Of a stretch of DNA of 64,000 nt, positions 53,700-61,309 are shown in pieces. Source of the DNA: Rubrivivax sp. (GTDB lineage Bacteria; Pseudomonadota; Gammaproteobacteria; Burkholderiales; Burkholderiaceae_C); assembly GCA_020248915.1 (NCBI GenBank), contig JADCGP010000019.1, positions 1 through 64,000 of the forward strand, written 5' to 3'. The notes below the pieces were generated by a model. That model saw nothing but the letters and a program-made list of their open reading frames with translations. It had not been told where the DNA came from and did no database searches. Each line of letters opens with the position of its first letter. The first letter of the stretch is position 1. A program made the translations under genes and the position numbers.

Positions 53700-54210
53700 G
53701 CGTTGCCTCCCGTAGTTCTGTGTGCTTGTTAGAGTGCTCGGCGCAGGCAGGCCTGAGGGTAAAGCGCCGCGCCCATCTTCTGGGTTTCATCTCAGGATGA
53801 GCGCCACCGCCAGACCAGACGTCGGTCACCAGCCACTCTTCAAAGTAGTCGAGCCACTCGGCGGCCCATGGGAGGTAGGTCTCGTCGAGCCGCATCTGCG
53901 CGGACCACTCACGTGCCTTCGGGAGCCACAGGCACAGCTTGGTCCCAGCTCCGTCGTGCGGGTAGGTGTGTGGCAGGACCCGACCCACAGCGACCGCCTT
54001 CGGGTCCGGGTCCAGCACAAATAGTTCGGGCGACTTCGCCGCATAGAGCTTGAGCGAACACCGGTAAACACGTGATAGCGGCGTCGGCGCCACCTTGAAG
54101 CCAAAGCGCAGTGCGCGCCCTTGTACGAACTCCAACGTCGATTCCGGCCACTCCAGCGCCTTCAGCTCAGCGTGACGCTGGGCTAGATTTGGCACGCGGA
54201 GCGGTGGCAT
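53692..54210 (-). CDS. E2-like (ubiquitin-conjugating fold) CBASS protein
   Basis: 172 residues from the ATG at 54210, which overlaps the cyclase stop as TGATG. The pattern FVLDPDPKAVAVGRVLPHTYPHDGAGTKLCLWLPKAREW ... TYLPWAAEWLDYFEEWLVTDVWSGGG is that of the stand-alone prokaryotic E2 proteins of short type II CBASS. The catalytic cysteine is probably Cys93 in KLCLW, with the HxYP motif at 81-84. No E1 or JAB gene accompanies it. In related systems the E2 links the cyclase C-terminus to a target and primes signalling; here the candidate cyclase is the gene just upstream, whose C-terminus contains YFGG. Confidence 0.8.
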   Translation of the reverse strand: MPPLRVPNLAQRHAELKALEWPESTLEFVQGRALRFGFKVAPTPLSRVYRCSLKLYAAKSPELFVLDPDPKAVAVGRVLPHTYPHDGAGTKLCLWLPKAREWSAQMRLDETYLPWAAEWLDYFEEWLVTDVWSGGGAHPEMKPRRWARRFTLRPACAEHSNKHTELREATHG

Positions 54211-55475
54211 CACGTTGTCGGACCACCGAAGTACGTGTGCGCACGTGCCGGTGTGACTACCGGCAAAGTTCCAGCGACCACGAATCCGGCGCGCTGCAGC
54301 GTGCGATGCCCCTCCCGCCGCTGCGCGCTGTGTTGCAGCACTGCCAGTTTGGCCCGTGGCCCGAACGCTTCCTCTACCGCCTTTGTCACCGCATCGAGCC
54401 CGTGGTTGCCTTCCACGGCACCCAATAACGCTTCCAGGTCCGCAACGAACTTCGCGTGCCACTGCGAGAACGCCTGCTGGCGCTGCGATGAGTTCATTGA
54501 CGACGCCAAGTTGTCGTTCTGCGCGAACGGGCTCATCAGGATCCAGCGTTCGCCGCCGTACTGGATAATTTCGCGCTCGAAGAGCTTGGGTACAAGTTCG
54601 ACGATGTCAAAAAACAGGTCCAGCGGACCGTCATGCGGCTGCCGCGCCAAGATGGCATAGGCCTTGGCGAAAAGGCTCGTGAGGAACACCGACGTCGGCG
54701 CCAAATCGTTGCCGGACGGGATGTCACCAAACGAAATGTTGCGATGAACCTTTCCCAGCTGGACGTACCGGCTCAGGAGGCGTGCGAACACCTCTTCCGC
54801 ATCGGGCAGCGGCTCCACATCGACCTTGCGTGCCTCAGCAAAGTTTGCGGTCAACGCTTCAGACAAGCGGAAGACCGGTGCAACCTTGGCTGCCACATCG
54901 AACCCAAGGCAGTAGCCTCTCGGGTTGGTTGAGAGGTAGCTCCTCCGTTCACGGTCGGGGATGCGACCGTGGTGCTCGCCGTACTCGAGCGTGTGCAACG
55001 GGTCATCAATAACCGGCGCGAAGTCGGCTCGCATGCCACCCGCGTAGATGAGGGTCACACATCGTTCCCACCGCTCGATACCGAGGCCGTGCCGGTCGGC
55101 ATAGCGCTTCAATGCAATGTACAGATGCTCAAGCAACAACGCTGCACCCCCTGGAGCGCCATAGCGCTCCAGAGCATCCTTCGACAGCCTGACCACCAGG
55201 TCGATGTCGAACCCTTCGCGCTGCGGATCCATCGGTCGAACGATGGTGCCCATTTGGCGAGACCCCTGCGCGTGCACCTGGGTCACCAAGCCGTCGAACT
55301 CCGCGCATTCGATGAGGTATTCGCCCGTGGCGTTGTAGGCCCGCTCAAGCTCCTGTAGCTGGGTGGCGGTAGGTTCGAACGCCCTCGCTATGGCTTCGGC
55401 CAGGTACGTGAAGCGTGCGGACGCGGCTGCCGTGACATTGCGAACCGCGCGGGAAAGGTTGTCGTCTCGATTCAT
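54210..55475 (-). CDS. CD-NTase (cGAS/DncV-like nucleotidyltransferase)
   Basis: 421 residues, first in the operon. The catalytic core is AQGSRQMGTIVRP (Gly71-Ser72), FDIDLVVRL (Asp90, Asp92) and RADFAPVI (Asp151), all present. The following region (about 180-400) is helical, as in DncV-type enzymes. The C-terminus ends HTYFGGPTT, with a Gly pair three residues from the end. It has no AGS-C sensor and differs clearly from the second cyclase (52773-51340). It would synthesise a cyclic di- or trinucleotide on phage infection. The E2-like gene begins at its stop codon. Confidence 0.87.
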   Translation of the reverse strand: MNRDDNLSRAVRNVTAAASARFTYLAEAIARAFEPTATQLQELERAYNATGEYLIECAEFDGLVTQVHAQGSRQMGTIVRPMDPQREGFDIDLVVRLSKDALERYGAPGGAALLLEHLYIALKRYADRHGLGIERWERCVTLIYAGGMRADFAPVIDDPLHTLEYGEHHGRIPDRERRSYLSTNPRGYCLGFDVAAKVAPVFRLSEALTANFAEARKVDVEPLPDAEEVFARLLSRYVQLGKVHRNISFGDIPSGNDLAPTSVFLTSLFAKAYAILARQPHDGPLDLFFDIVELVPKLFEREIIQYGGERWILMSPFAQNDNLASSMNSSQRQQAFSQWHAKFVADLEALLGAVEGNHGLDAVTKAVEEAFGPRAKLAVLQHSAQRREGHRTLQRAGFVVAGTLPVVTPARAHTYFGGPTT

Positions 55476-55677
55476 CGCACTATCTGGCAGCTAGCCGTCC
55501 GGTTTGGGTTCAGTCCGCGCTCACATGTGGCGCTCGTACACGCATCCAGTTCGGGCCGCCGCCCGCCCTGCCCCGCCCTGGAGCTGCGCGAAGTCGACGC
55601 CCGGCGCTGCAGGCGTGGCCATCGCAACATCGGCGCCCAACAGCTCCAGGCCGTAACAGTCCAGGGACTCGGTCACA

Positions 55678-55902
55678 TCAGCCCTTCGGTGGGAACGGGT
55701 CGTGGCCGTGACTGTCTTTGTCGCGGATGCGGCCGTCGGGCCGGTGAATCACGAGTTCCGAGCCCTGGTTCTCCGCGATGCGGCGACCAGCGTCTGCTGC
55801 TTCCTTTTGGGTGTCGTGGACAGACGTTGCGCGCGTGTTGCCCGCACCCTTGACTGCCCAGGCGTCCCCGTGAGGGACAACGTGTTGGTTCTTTCCAGCC
55901 AT
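55678..55902 (-). CDS. DUF2188 protein
   Basis: 74 residues from the ATG at 55902 (AAGGAGG five bases upstream; the ATG at 55917 lacks a site). The sequence is pure DUF2188: QHVVPHGDAWAVKGAGNTRATSVHDTQKEAADAGRRIAENQGSELVIHRPDGRIRDKDSHGHDPFPPKG. It is a small beta-alpha protein of unknown function, common in bacteria and sometimes linked to stress or defence genes. It has its own sigma-70-like promoter, shared back to back with the XRE regulator. Confidence 0.92.
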   Translation of the reverse strand: MAGKNQHVVPHGDAWAVKGAGNTRATSVHDTQKEAADAGRRIAENQGSELVIHRPDGRIRDKDSHGHDPFPPKG

Positions 55903-55929
55903 GGAGGCCTCCTTCATGAACGAGTCGTC

Positions 55930-55959
55930 ATATTAAGTGAACGACAAGGCCGCCGTCAA
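55930..55959 (-). promoter_or_regulatory. sigma-70 type promoter of the DUF2188 gene
   Basis: On the minus strand, TTGACG (55959-55954) is followed after 18 bases by TAATAT (55935-55930), then 27 bases to the start codon at 55902. One half of the inverted repeat GAACGAC/GTCGTTC lies in the spacer, so a bound repressor would block this promoter. Confidence 0.6.
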
Positions 55960-55992
55960 CTGTTGTGGAACAGGTCGTTCTTTCAGTAGAAT
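55939..55992 (+). promoter_or_regulatory. inverted repeat (candidate operator) and promoter of the XRE regulator
   Basis: GAACGAC (55939-55945) and GTCGTTC (55974-55980) form an inverted repeat across the divergent region. A plus-strand promoter is suggested by TTGTGG (55963-55968) and TAGAAT (55987-55992) with 18-base spacing. The XRE protein encoded just downstream is the natural candidate to bind here and to repress both directions. Confidence 0.5.
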
Positions 55993-56033
55993 GGTCCGCT
56001 GAACGCCGATGGGGCGTGTAGCGAGGTTTCTAG

Positions 56034-56372
56034 ATGTCTCTCGGCGCCAAGCTTGCTGAGTTGCGGCTGCGCAAGGGCGAGTCCCTCCAGACGGTGGCGA
56101 CCGCGGTAGGGGTATCCAAGACGCATGTCTGGCAACTCGAGAAGGGGAACAGCGAGAACCCCTCCATCGACCTCCTGAAGAAGCTAGCCGCGCACTACTC
56201 TGTGCCCGTTACCTTCTTGGCCGATGCGAACGCGGACGCGACGCTCAACGACGCCGAGGCCCAACAGTTTTTCCGTGATTTCAAATCGCTTTCGGACACG
56301 GAACGCGACATTCTCAAGCAAACTCTCCAGGTCTTCAAAAGCAAGAAGGTCCCGGGAGATGGTTCAACTTGA
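56034..56372 (+). CDS. XRE-family helix-turn-helix repressor
   Basis: 112 residues. The N-terminal Cro/CI-type HTH is LGAKLAELRLRKGESLQTVATAVGVSKTHVWQLEKGNSENPSIDLLKKLAAHYSVPVTFLA (3-64). The C-terminal part is helical and likely mediates dimerisation. It overlaps the ImmA/IrrE gene by 14 bases. In ICEs and phages this pair forms a switch in which the metallopeptidase cleaves the repressor upon DNA damage or other signals. Here it probably controls the DUF2188 gene and itself, and perhaps the CBASS-like operon. Confidence 0.88.
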   Translation: MSLGAKLAELRLRKGESLQTVATAVGVSKTHVWQLEKGNSENPSIDLLKKLAAHYSVPVTFLADANADATLNDAEAQQFFRDFKSLSDTERDILKQTLQVFKSKKVPGDGST

Positions 56373-57159
56373 CCTCATTGAGCTCGCTGACCTGGTTCGG
56401 CCTGAACAAATAGTCGCTGAAATCCTTCGGCAGAACCCGCAACTGCCCGTCCCTGTTCCGCTGGAACTGCTTGCCGAGCATGCGGGCATTAGCAAGATTG
56501 AAGCGTTCGACAGCGAGGGCTTTGAAGGCGCGCTGCTTACCAACGCCACAAAGTCCGACGGCGCTATCTTCTACAGCAGTCGCAGCCCGCGCCCACGGCA
56601 ACGCTTCACCATTGGCCATGAGCTGGGACATTTCCTGCTGCCCTGGCATCGCCAGGCGAGCTTTCAGTGCACCACTGAGGACATCAGCTCGCGGACCAAC
56701 AAGGACTGGGAGATTCAAGCCAACCAGTTCTCAGCGGAGATGCTAATGCCGGCGCCGCTCGTGAAAGCGCGCCTGGTGCGGCTCAGGGACCCCGAACTCG
56801 CGCACGTACTGACGCTGCGAGACGAGTTCGAGACGAGCATGGAAATGACGGCGCGCCGGGTCGTTGAGCTGAATGAGTACCCCTGCGCTGTCGTTTTCTC
56901 GAAAGACAACGTCGTTCGCTATTCGGTCTGGAGCCCTTACTTCTCAAGGCGGCTCAGCGTCAAGAAGGGCGACAAGCTCCCCTCCAAGAGCCCGGCAAAG
57001 GCAGCGACCAGCGACCCCGACGAATGGCACGAAATGGACGCGTACTGGTGGCTCACCGAACAGCCTAGCGCCGATGACCAGCCCGAGTCCGTCTACGAAC
57101 AGACCTTCGTGCAGGAGAACGGCTTCAAAGTGACGATGGTGACCTACGAGGCAAATTAG
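56359..57159 (+). CDS. ImmA/IrrE-family metallopeptidase (antirepressor)
   Basis: 266 residues from the ATG at 56359, with GGGAGATG overlapping the XRE gene. The zinc motif FTIGHELGHFLLPWH has HELGH at 87-91, and EIQANQFSAEMLMPAPL (about 117-133) gives the third ligand. The C-terminal about 100 residues form an extra domain of unknown fold (SVWSPYFSRRLSVKKGDKL ... EWHEMDAYWWLTEQP). It probably inactivates the co-encoded XRE repressor by cleavage. The pair is well matched in frame and spacing. Confidence 0.88.
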   Translation: MVQLDLIELADLVRPEQIVAEILRQNPQLPVPVPLELLAEHAGISKIEAFDSEGFEGALLTNATKSDGAIFYSSRSPRPRQRFTIGHELGHFLLPWHRQASFQCTTEDISSRTNKDWEIQANQFSAEMLMPAPLVKARLVRLRDPELAHVLTLRDEFETSMEMTARRVVELNEYPCAVVFSKDNVVRYSVWSPYFSRRLSVKKGDKLPSKSPAKAATSDPDEWHEMDAYWWLTEQPSADDQPESVYEQTFVQENGFKVTMVTYEAN

Positions 57160-57482
57160 CTGGCGGCCGCAGCGAGACCGCAGGGTAGCTTTAGGCTGGG
57201 AAGAAGTAGCAGATGACGTCAGGGCGTTCGTTGGCGCGTTGGCCTCCGGCTCGATGGAGGTCTACAACCGCACCACACTGAACTGCCGCCGTTTAGGCCA
57301 GCGCTGAGCCAAGCAGACCTATGACCGAATCCCACCGACCAGCGTGAATTCGCCGCCCAGCGGCGAAGGTCACCTCACGCTTCGGAACAGCCGTCCGCCC
57401 AACGTCTGCCCAGCCTCGAAACCCCGCCCTCGCGCACGCCGTTTCCCCGAGACACCGACCGGACCACCCCTGACGATGGGGC
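57160..57482. other. gene-free stretch upstream of traN
   Basis: 323 bases. An open frame without a start codon runs to a stop at 57305-57307 and would encode WEEVADDVRAFVGALASGSM and following residues; it may be a remnant of a lost gene. The rest should hold the promoter for traN, which must be re-supplied because the CBASS-like block separates it from trbC. No clear promoter hexamers stand out. Confidence 0.4.
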
Positions 57483-59954
57483 GTGCCCCTACCCACCCCG
57501 CCCGGCCCAGATAGCCACCGTCCCGCCCCGCCGCCTTCTGCGGCGCACCGCGCTTCGCCGTGGCGCCGCTTCGTCGCCTGCATCACCGCCGTCTGCTTCC
57601 TGACAACGCAGACCGCCGCCGTGGCCGGCCCGCACGAGGAGGGGGTCGCCGCCGGCCAGGCCGCGAACCCGATTGCCCGCGGCAACGTCACCACCCCGGG
57701 CGCCACCGCCGTGGTCCCGGGCTACACGACCACCCCTCCTGAGCGCAGCTACTACCGCCAGCCCAACCTGTCTTCGCAGGGCAGCGCGAGGCTGTCTGCC
57801 TGTGCACTGACCCCGAGCGACCCGCTCTGCCAGGCGCAGCGTGGCGCCTTCTCCTCGGCCAACACACCGCGCCCGACGATCGGTGTCGATGACCCTGCCG
57901 TCGCTGCCGCGCGCGCGATCGGCCGGACGCCGTCGGCCGAGTTGGGCAGCCTGGCCGCCTACTACAGCGGTTGCACCACCACGGTCACCCCGGTGCCCGC
58001 CGGCATGCAGCCACGCAGTTGCCTGCGCTACGTCGGCGTCGGCAATTACAGCTGCAGCCGAAGCCTGACCGTGAGCACGACGCGGACCACCAGTTGCAAC
58101 CCGGGCGACTGGTTCGCCCACGCCGCCTCCGGCCGCACGGGTCTGGACGTGCAGTGCCTGCCCGACCGCGCCGTCACCACGCAGCACTTCCGTGTCACCC
58201 AGGACGGCAATCCGCTCAGCTTCTTCGACGTGGACATGACGACGCCGGTCGTCTTTCCGCAGATCGTGTCGGTCCTTGACACCTCGTACTCGATGATCGA
58301 CGGCCAGCCCATCCGCACGGCCGTGTGGGTGGCCGACAAGAACTGCAGCGGATCGACCTGCAGCCTGACGGCGATGGTGGCCCCGGAGCGCGCCGAGGTC
58401 TGCACGGGTGGCGGCGACTCCGGCTACAGCTGCACCAGCGTCGAGCCCTTCCTCAAGGTCTACGCCTCCTGCCGCGCCGGCACGCAGAGCGGGGACAACA
58501 TCCAGGACACCGTCTGCCAGGGCGACAGCGGCTGCACCACCACCGCCCTGGACGGCACGAAGTGCTACGCACCCGCTCCCGGCTGGACGCCCTATGCCGG
58601 CATCGACATCACGGGCACCGTGGCCGGCACCTACTGGAACATCGACGCCGACCGGGCCGTGATCGGCTGGGCGCCCAACCCCGCCTTCGGCCCGATCCCC
58701 ACGATGCGGCTGTCCTACACGCGACCAGCCACCACCGTCACCGAGACCGACCGCTGGGACGACCAGTGCCCTACCCTGGACGCCGGTGGTCGCTGCTCCA
58801 CGACCACGCCCGCCGTCTGCACCGATGGCCCGGCGACCAAGGTCGTCGACGGCGTGGCCGTCACCCGCGACTGCTGGGAGTACCGGAGCACCATGTCGTG
58901 CAGCGGCGGTGCGTCGGCCGACCAGTGCGCACCGCTGGTGGCAGCAGGCTGCACGCCGCAATCGTCGACCTGTCGGCAGACCAACGCCGTCACCGGCGTG
59001 TGCGAGGTGTTCGAGGACGGCTACAGCTGCCCGGTGCCGGCCGAGACCGTCACCACCACCAGCAACTGCCCGACCAACGTCTTCTGCCTGAGCGGCAACT
59101 GCTTCGACATCGGCGCGCCGAACGACCCCGACTTTGCGCGAAGCATGTCGATGCTCGAGGCCGGGCGCGAGGCGGGCATCTACCTGGACGCCGACCGCAT
59201 GCAGGTCTTCAAGGGCGAGGAGAACCGCTGCCGCGACCGCCTGCTGAAGAACTGCTGCTACGCCGACGGCGCCGGCGCCGGCATGACGAACCAGAGCATC
59301 TTCGGTGGTGGCTCGCGTCTGGTCTTCGACGTGCTGATGAACTCGCAGAATCAGCAGTTCATCTACCAGGGCATCTCGGCGCTGCTGATGGGTGGCGGCT
59401 TCAGCGGCACGTTCACGACCTATGGCGTGACCGTGGCGGTCAACGGCGCCGCCCTGCCCGCCGGATCGGTGGCCGTGTATGCCGGCGACAGCCTGGTCGT
59501 GGCCTTCGACCCGTGGACGCTGGCCATCGCGGTGATCATCTACATCGTCCTCTCGATGATGTCCTGCAACGAGGACGAGGGGAAGCTGGCGATGAAGGAA
59601 GGCGCCAGGCTGTGCCACACGATCGGCACCTGGTGTTCATCGTGCTTCCGGGTCCTGGGCGTGTGCGTGTCCTGCGTCGAGCACACCACCTCGAAGTGCT
59701 GCTTCAACTCGATGCTGGCGCGCATCGTCAATGAACAGGGCCGCGCGCAGATCGGCAAGGGCTGGGGCGGCGCGCAGAACGCCGACTGCTCCGGTTTCAC
59801 CGTCGCGCAGCTGCAGACGCTCAACTTCGCGGCGATGGACCTGTCGGAGTTCTACGCGTCGCTGGTACCGACCCTGCCGAACGTCAACGCGCTGCAGGCC
59901 GGCAGCGCCAGCCGCGTGCCCACCTGCTACTACGGCCAGGGGAAGTGCCAGTGA
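57483..59954 (+). CDS. traN: TraN, outer-membrane mating-pair stabilisation protein
   Basis: 823 residues from a GTG at 57483. A signal-like hydrophobic segment lies at about 29-49 (RFVACITAVCFLTTQTAAVAG). The body is very rich in cysteine (CTTTVTPV, CSGSTCSLTAMV, CQGDSGCTTT, NCPTNVFCLSGNCFDIG, DRLLKNCCYADG, CSSCFRVLGVCVSCVEHTTSKCCFNSMLARIVNEQGRAQIG). The last of these blocks is the conserved TraN C-terminal domain. It contacts recipient surface proteins and holds mating pairs together. It is longer than F TraN (about 600), with a variable middle. DsbC and TraF should help it fold. Confidence 0.92.
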   Translation: MPLPTPPGPDSHRPAPPPSAAHRASPWRRFVACITAVCFLTTQTAAVAGPHEEGVAAGQAANPIARGNVTTPGATAVVPGYTTTPPERSYYRQPNLSSQGSARLSACALTPSDPLCQAQRGAFSSANTPRPTIGVDDPAVAAARAIGRTPSAELGSLAAYYSGCTTTVTPVPAGMQPRSCLRYVGVGNYSCSRSLTVSTTRTTSCNPGDWFAHAASGRTGLDVQCLPDRAVTTQHFRVTQDGNPLSFFDVDMTTPVVFPQIVSVLDTSYSMIDGQPIRTAVWVADKNCSGSTCSLTAMVAPERAEVCTGGGDSGYSCTSVEPFLKVYASCRAGTQSGDNIQDTVCQGDSGCTTTALDGTKCYAPAPGWTPYAGIDITGTVAGTYWNIDADRAVIGWAPNPAFGPIPTMRLSYTRPATTVTETDRWDDQCPTLDAGGRCSTTTPAVCTDGPATKVVDGVAVTRDCWEYRSTMSCSGGASADQCAPLVAAGCTPQSSTCRQTNAVTGVCEVFEDGYSCPVPAETVTTTSNCPTNVFCLSGNCFDIGAPNDPDFARSMSMLEAGREAGIYLDADRMQVFKGEENRCRDRLLKNCCYADGAGAGMTNQSIFGGGSRLVFDVLMNSQNQQFIYQGISALLMGGGFSGTFTTYGVTVAVNGAALPAGSVAVYAGDSLVVAFDPWTLAIAVIIYIVLSMMSCNEDEGKLAMKEGARLCHTIGTWCSSCFRVLGVCVSCVEHTTSKCCFNSMLARIVNEQGRAQIGKGWGGAQNADCSGFTVAQLQTLNFAAMDLSEFYASLVPTLPNVNALQAGSASRVPTCYYGQGKCQ

Positions 59955-60340
59955 AGGCCATCACCGTTCTGGTCGGTCTCGCGTGCGCTTTGATCGCCAG
60001 CGCTGCCATGGCTCAGGAACGACTGCCGGTCCGCGATGCCAAGCAGCTGATGCTGTCGGCCCTGGACGCACCCGACGGCAAGGCCCACGGGGTCCTGGTC
60101 GGTGAGGTCGCAGACGCGATCTCGAAGCGCTTCAACGCCACGACGCCGATCTACATCGACGTAAGCACCGAGAAGCGCTACGCCCAGCCCGGCTGCGGTC
60201 GCCTGAACGTGCGCATCTGGCAAGACGGCGTGCAGCTGCCGAACTACGGCGCTGGCGGCGTGCAGGCACCGCGGCGGCAGACCATCGACTTCGGCATCAA
60301 CTACTGCCGCGACGGCCAGCCGCCGCGGTCGCTGTCGTGA
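59951..60340 (+). CDS. periplasmic hypothetical protein after traN
   Basis: 129 residues. The GTG at 59951 overlaps the traN stop as GTGA and has AGGGGAAG upstream; a GTG at 59945 is also possible. A signal peptide (to about SAAMA-Q) precedes a short mixed domain: VLVGEVADAISKRFNATTPIYIDVSTEKRYAQPGCGRLNVRIWQDGV and TIDFGINYCRDGQPPRSLS. The two Cys could form a disulfide. It is conserved in position between traN and traF in related systems as far as I recall; function is unknown. Confidence 0.7.
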   Translation: MKAITVLVGLACALIASAAMAQERLPVRDAKQLMLSALDAPDGKAHGVLVGEVADAISKRFNATTPIYIDVSTEKRYAQPGCGRLNVRIWQDGVQLPNYGAGGVQAPRRQTIDFGINYCRDGQPPRSLS

Positions 60341-60350
60341 GGCGGCGCCC

Positions 60351-61262
60351 ATGACGCTGCGCCGCCCTGCCTCGCGCCGAGCTCGGCACGCACTCTGCCT
60401 CGTTGTCATGGTCGGCAGCGGGACGATAGTCCTTGCGCAGCCTCAGGACCCCGGACGGCAGTACTGGTCCGACAACTGGCGCGGCTGGCACTTCTACGAG
60501 GAGCCGGAGATACCGCCGTCCGAACCACCGGCTTCCGCACCGCGGCAGGCCGCACCGGCATCGAGCGCCGCCACTGCACCCCGGCGTTCGCCCCCCAAGC
60601 CTCCCGAGATCGTCGAGTTCGAGCGCCTGCAGAAGGCCCTCGAGGAGCGCCGGCACATCGCCATCATGCGGCCGACCGAAGCCAACGTACGCCGCTACAT
60701 GGAGCTGGAGGCCCAGGTGGTGTCGCGCGCATCTACCTTTGCCGACGTGGCGCAGCGCATCGCATGGGCCAGCCCGGAACTCGACCCCACGCTCCAGGGA
60801 CGTCCGGTGAACGCGAAAGCGCTGGAGGTGTTCGACCAGCTTCAGACGACCCAGCGCAGCCAGTCCATCAGTGCCCTGGGCCGCGACCATGTCCTGTTCT
60901 TCTTCTTCCGCAGCGACTGCCCCTACTGCCATGCATTCGCGCCGACGCTCGAGGCCTTCCAGGCCCGACACGGCATCAAGGTGGTCGCGATCAGCGTCGA
61001 CGGTGGCCCGATCCCCGGCTTCGCGGACGCCCGGCGGGACAACGGGATCGCCACCACGCTGCGGGTGAGCCAGGTTCCCGCCGTCTACCTCGCCCAACCC
61101 TTCACCGGAAAGATCACCCCGATCGGTTTCGGCGTGCTGTCCGAGGCGCAACTGGTCGAGCGCATCTCGATGGTCACGGCCTCACCCGACAGCGCCGCCA
61201 CACCGTTCGTGGGCGCGACTGGCGGCCTGCAGGCCCAGGCCCGCTTGACCCAACAGCGCTGA
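60351..61262 (+). CDS. traF: TraF, conjugal transfer thioredoxin-like protein
   Basis: 303 residues. A leader (about 11-30) precedes YWSDNWRGWHFYEEPEIPP, the TraF N-terminal motif. The C-terminal thioredoxin fold has SDCPYCHAFAP with Cys190 and Cys193 and VSQVPAVYLAQP with the cis-Pro. Active cysteines are kept (F TraF lost them), so it may be a working oxidoreductase helping TraH, TraU and TraN fold. A Pro/Ala-rich spacer (about 57-85) separates the domains. Confidence 0.92.
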   Translation: MTLRRPASRRARHALCLVVMVGSGTIVLAQPQDPGRQYWSDNWRGWHFYEEPEIPPSEPPASAPRQAAPASSAATAPRRSPPKPPEIVEFERLQKALEERRHIAIMRPTEANVRRYMELEAQVVSRASTFADVAQRIAWASPELDPTLQGRPVNAKALEVFDQLQTTQRSQSISALGRDHVLFFFFRSDCPYCHAFAPTLEAFQARHGIKVVAISVDGGPIPGFADARRDNGIATTLRVSQVPAVYLAQPFTGKITPIGFGVLSEAQLVERISMVTASPDSAATPFVGATGGLQAQARLTQQR

Positions 61263-61309
61263 GACGGTGAGCCTGCACCGGCGCCGACTGAGATCCAAAG
61301 GAGCCCCCG

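Noticed and set aside
57489..59618. Long minus-strand open frame antisense to traN
   Set aside because: Arg/Gly/Ala-rich with no domain. The plus strand encodes the Cys-rich TraN over the same bases.
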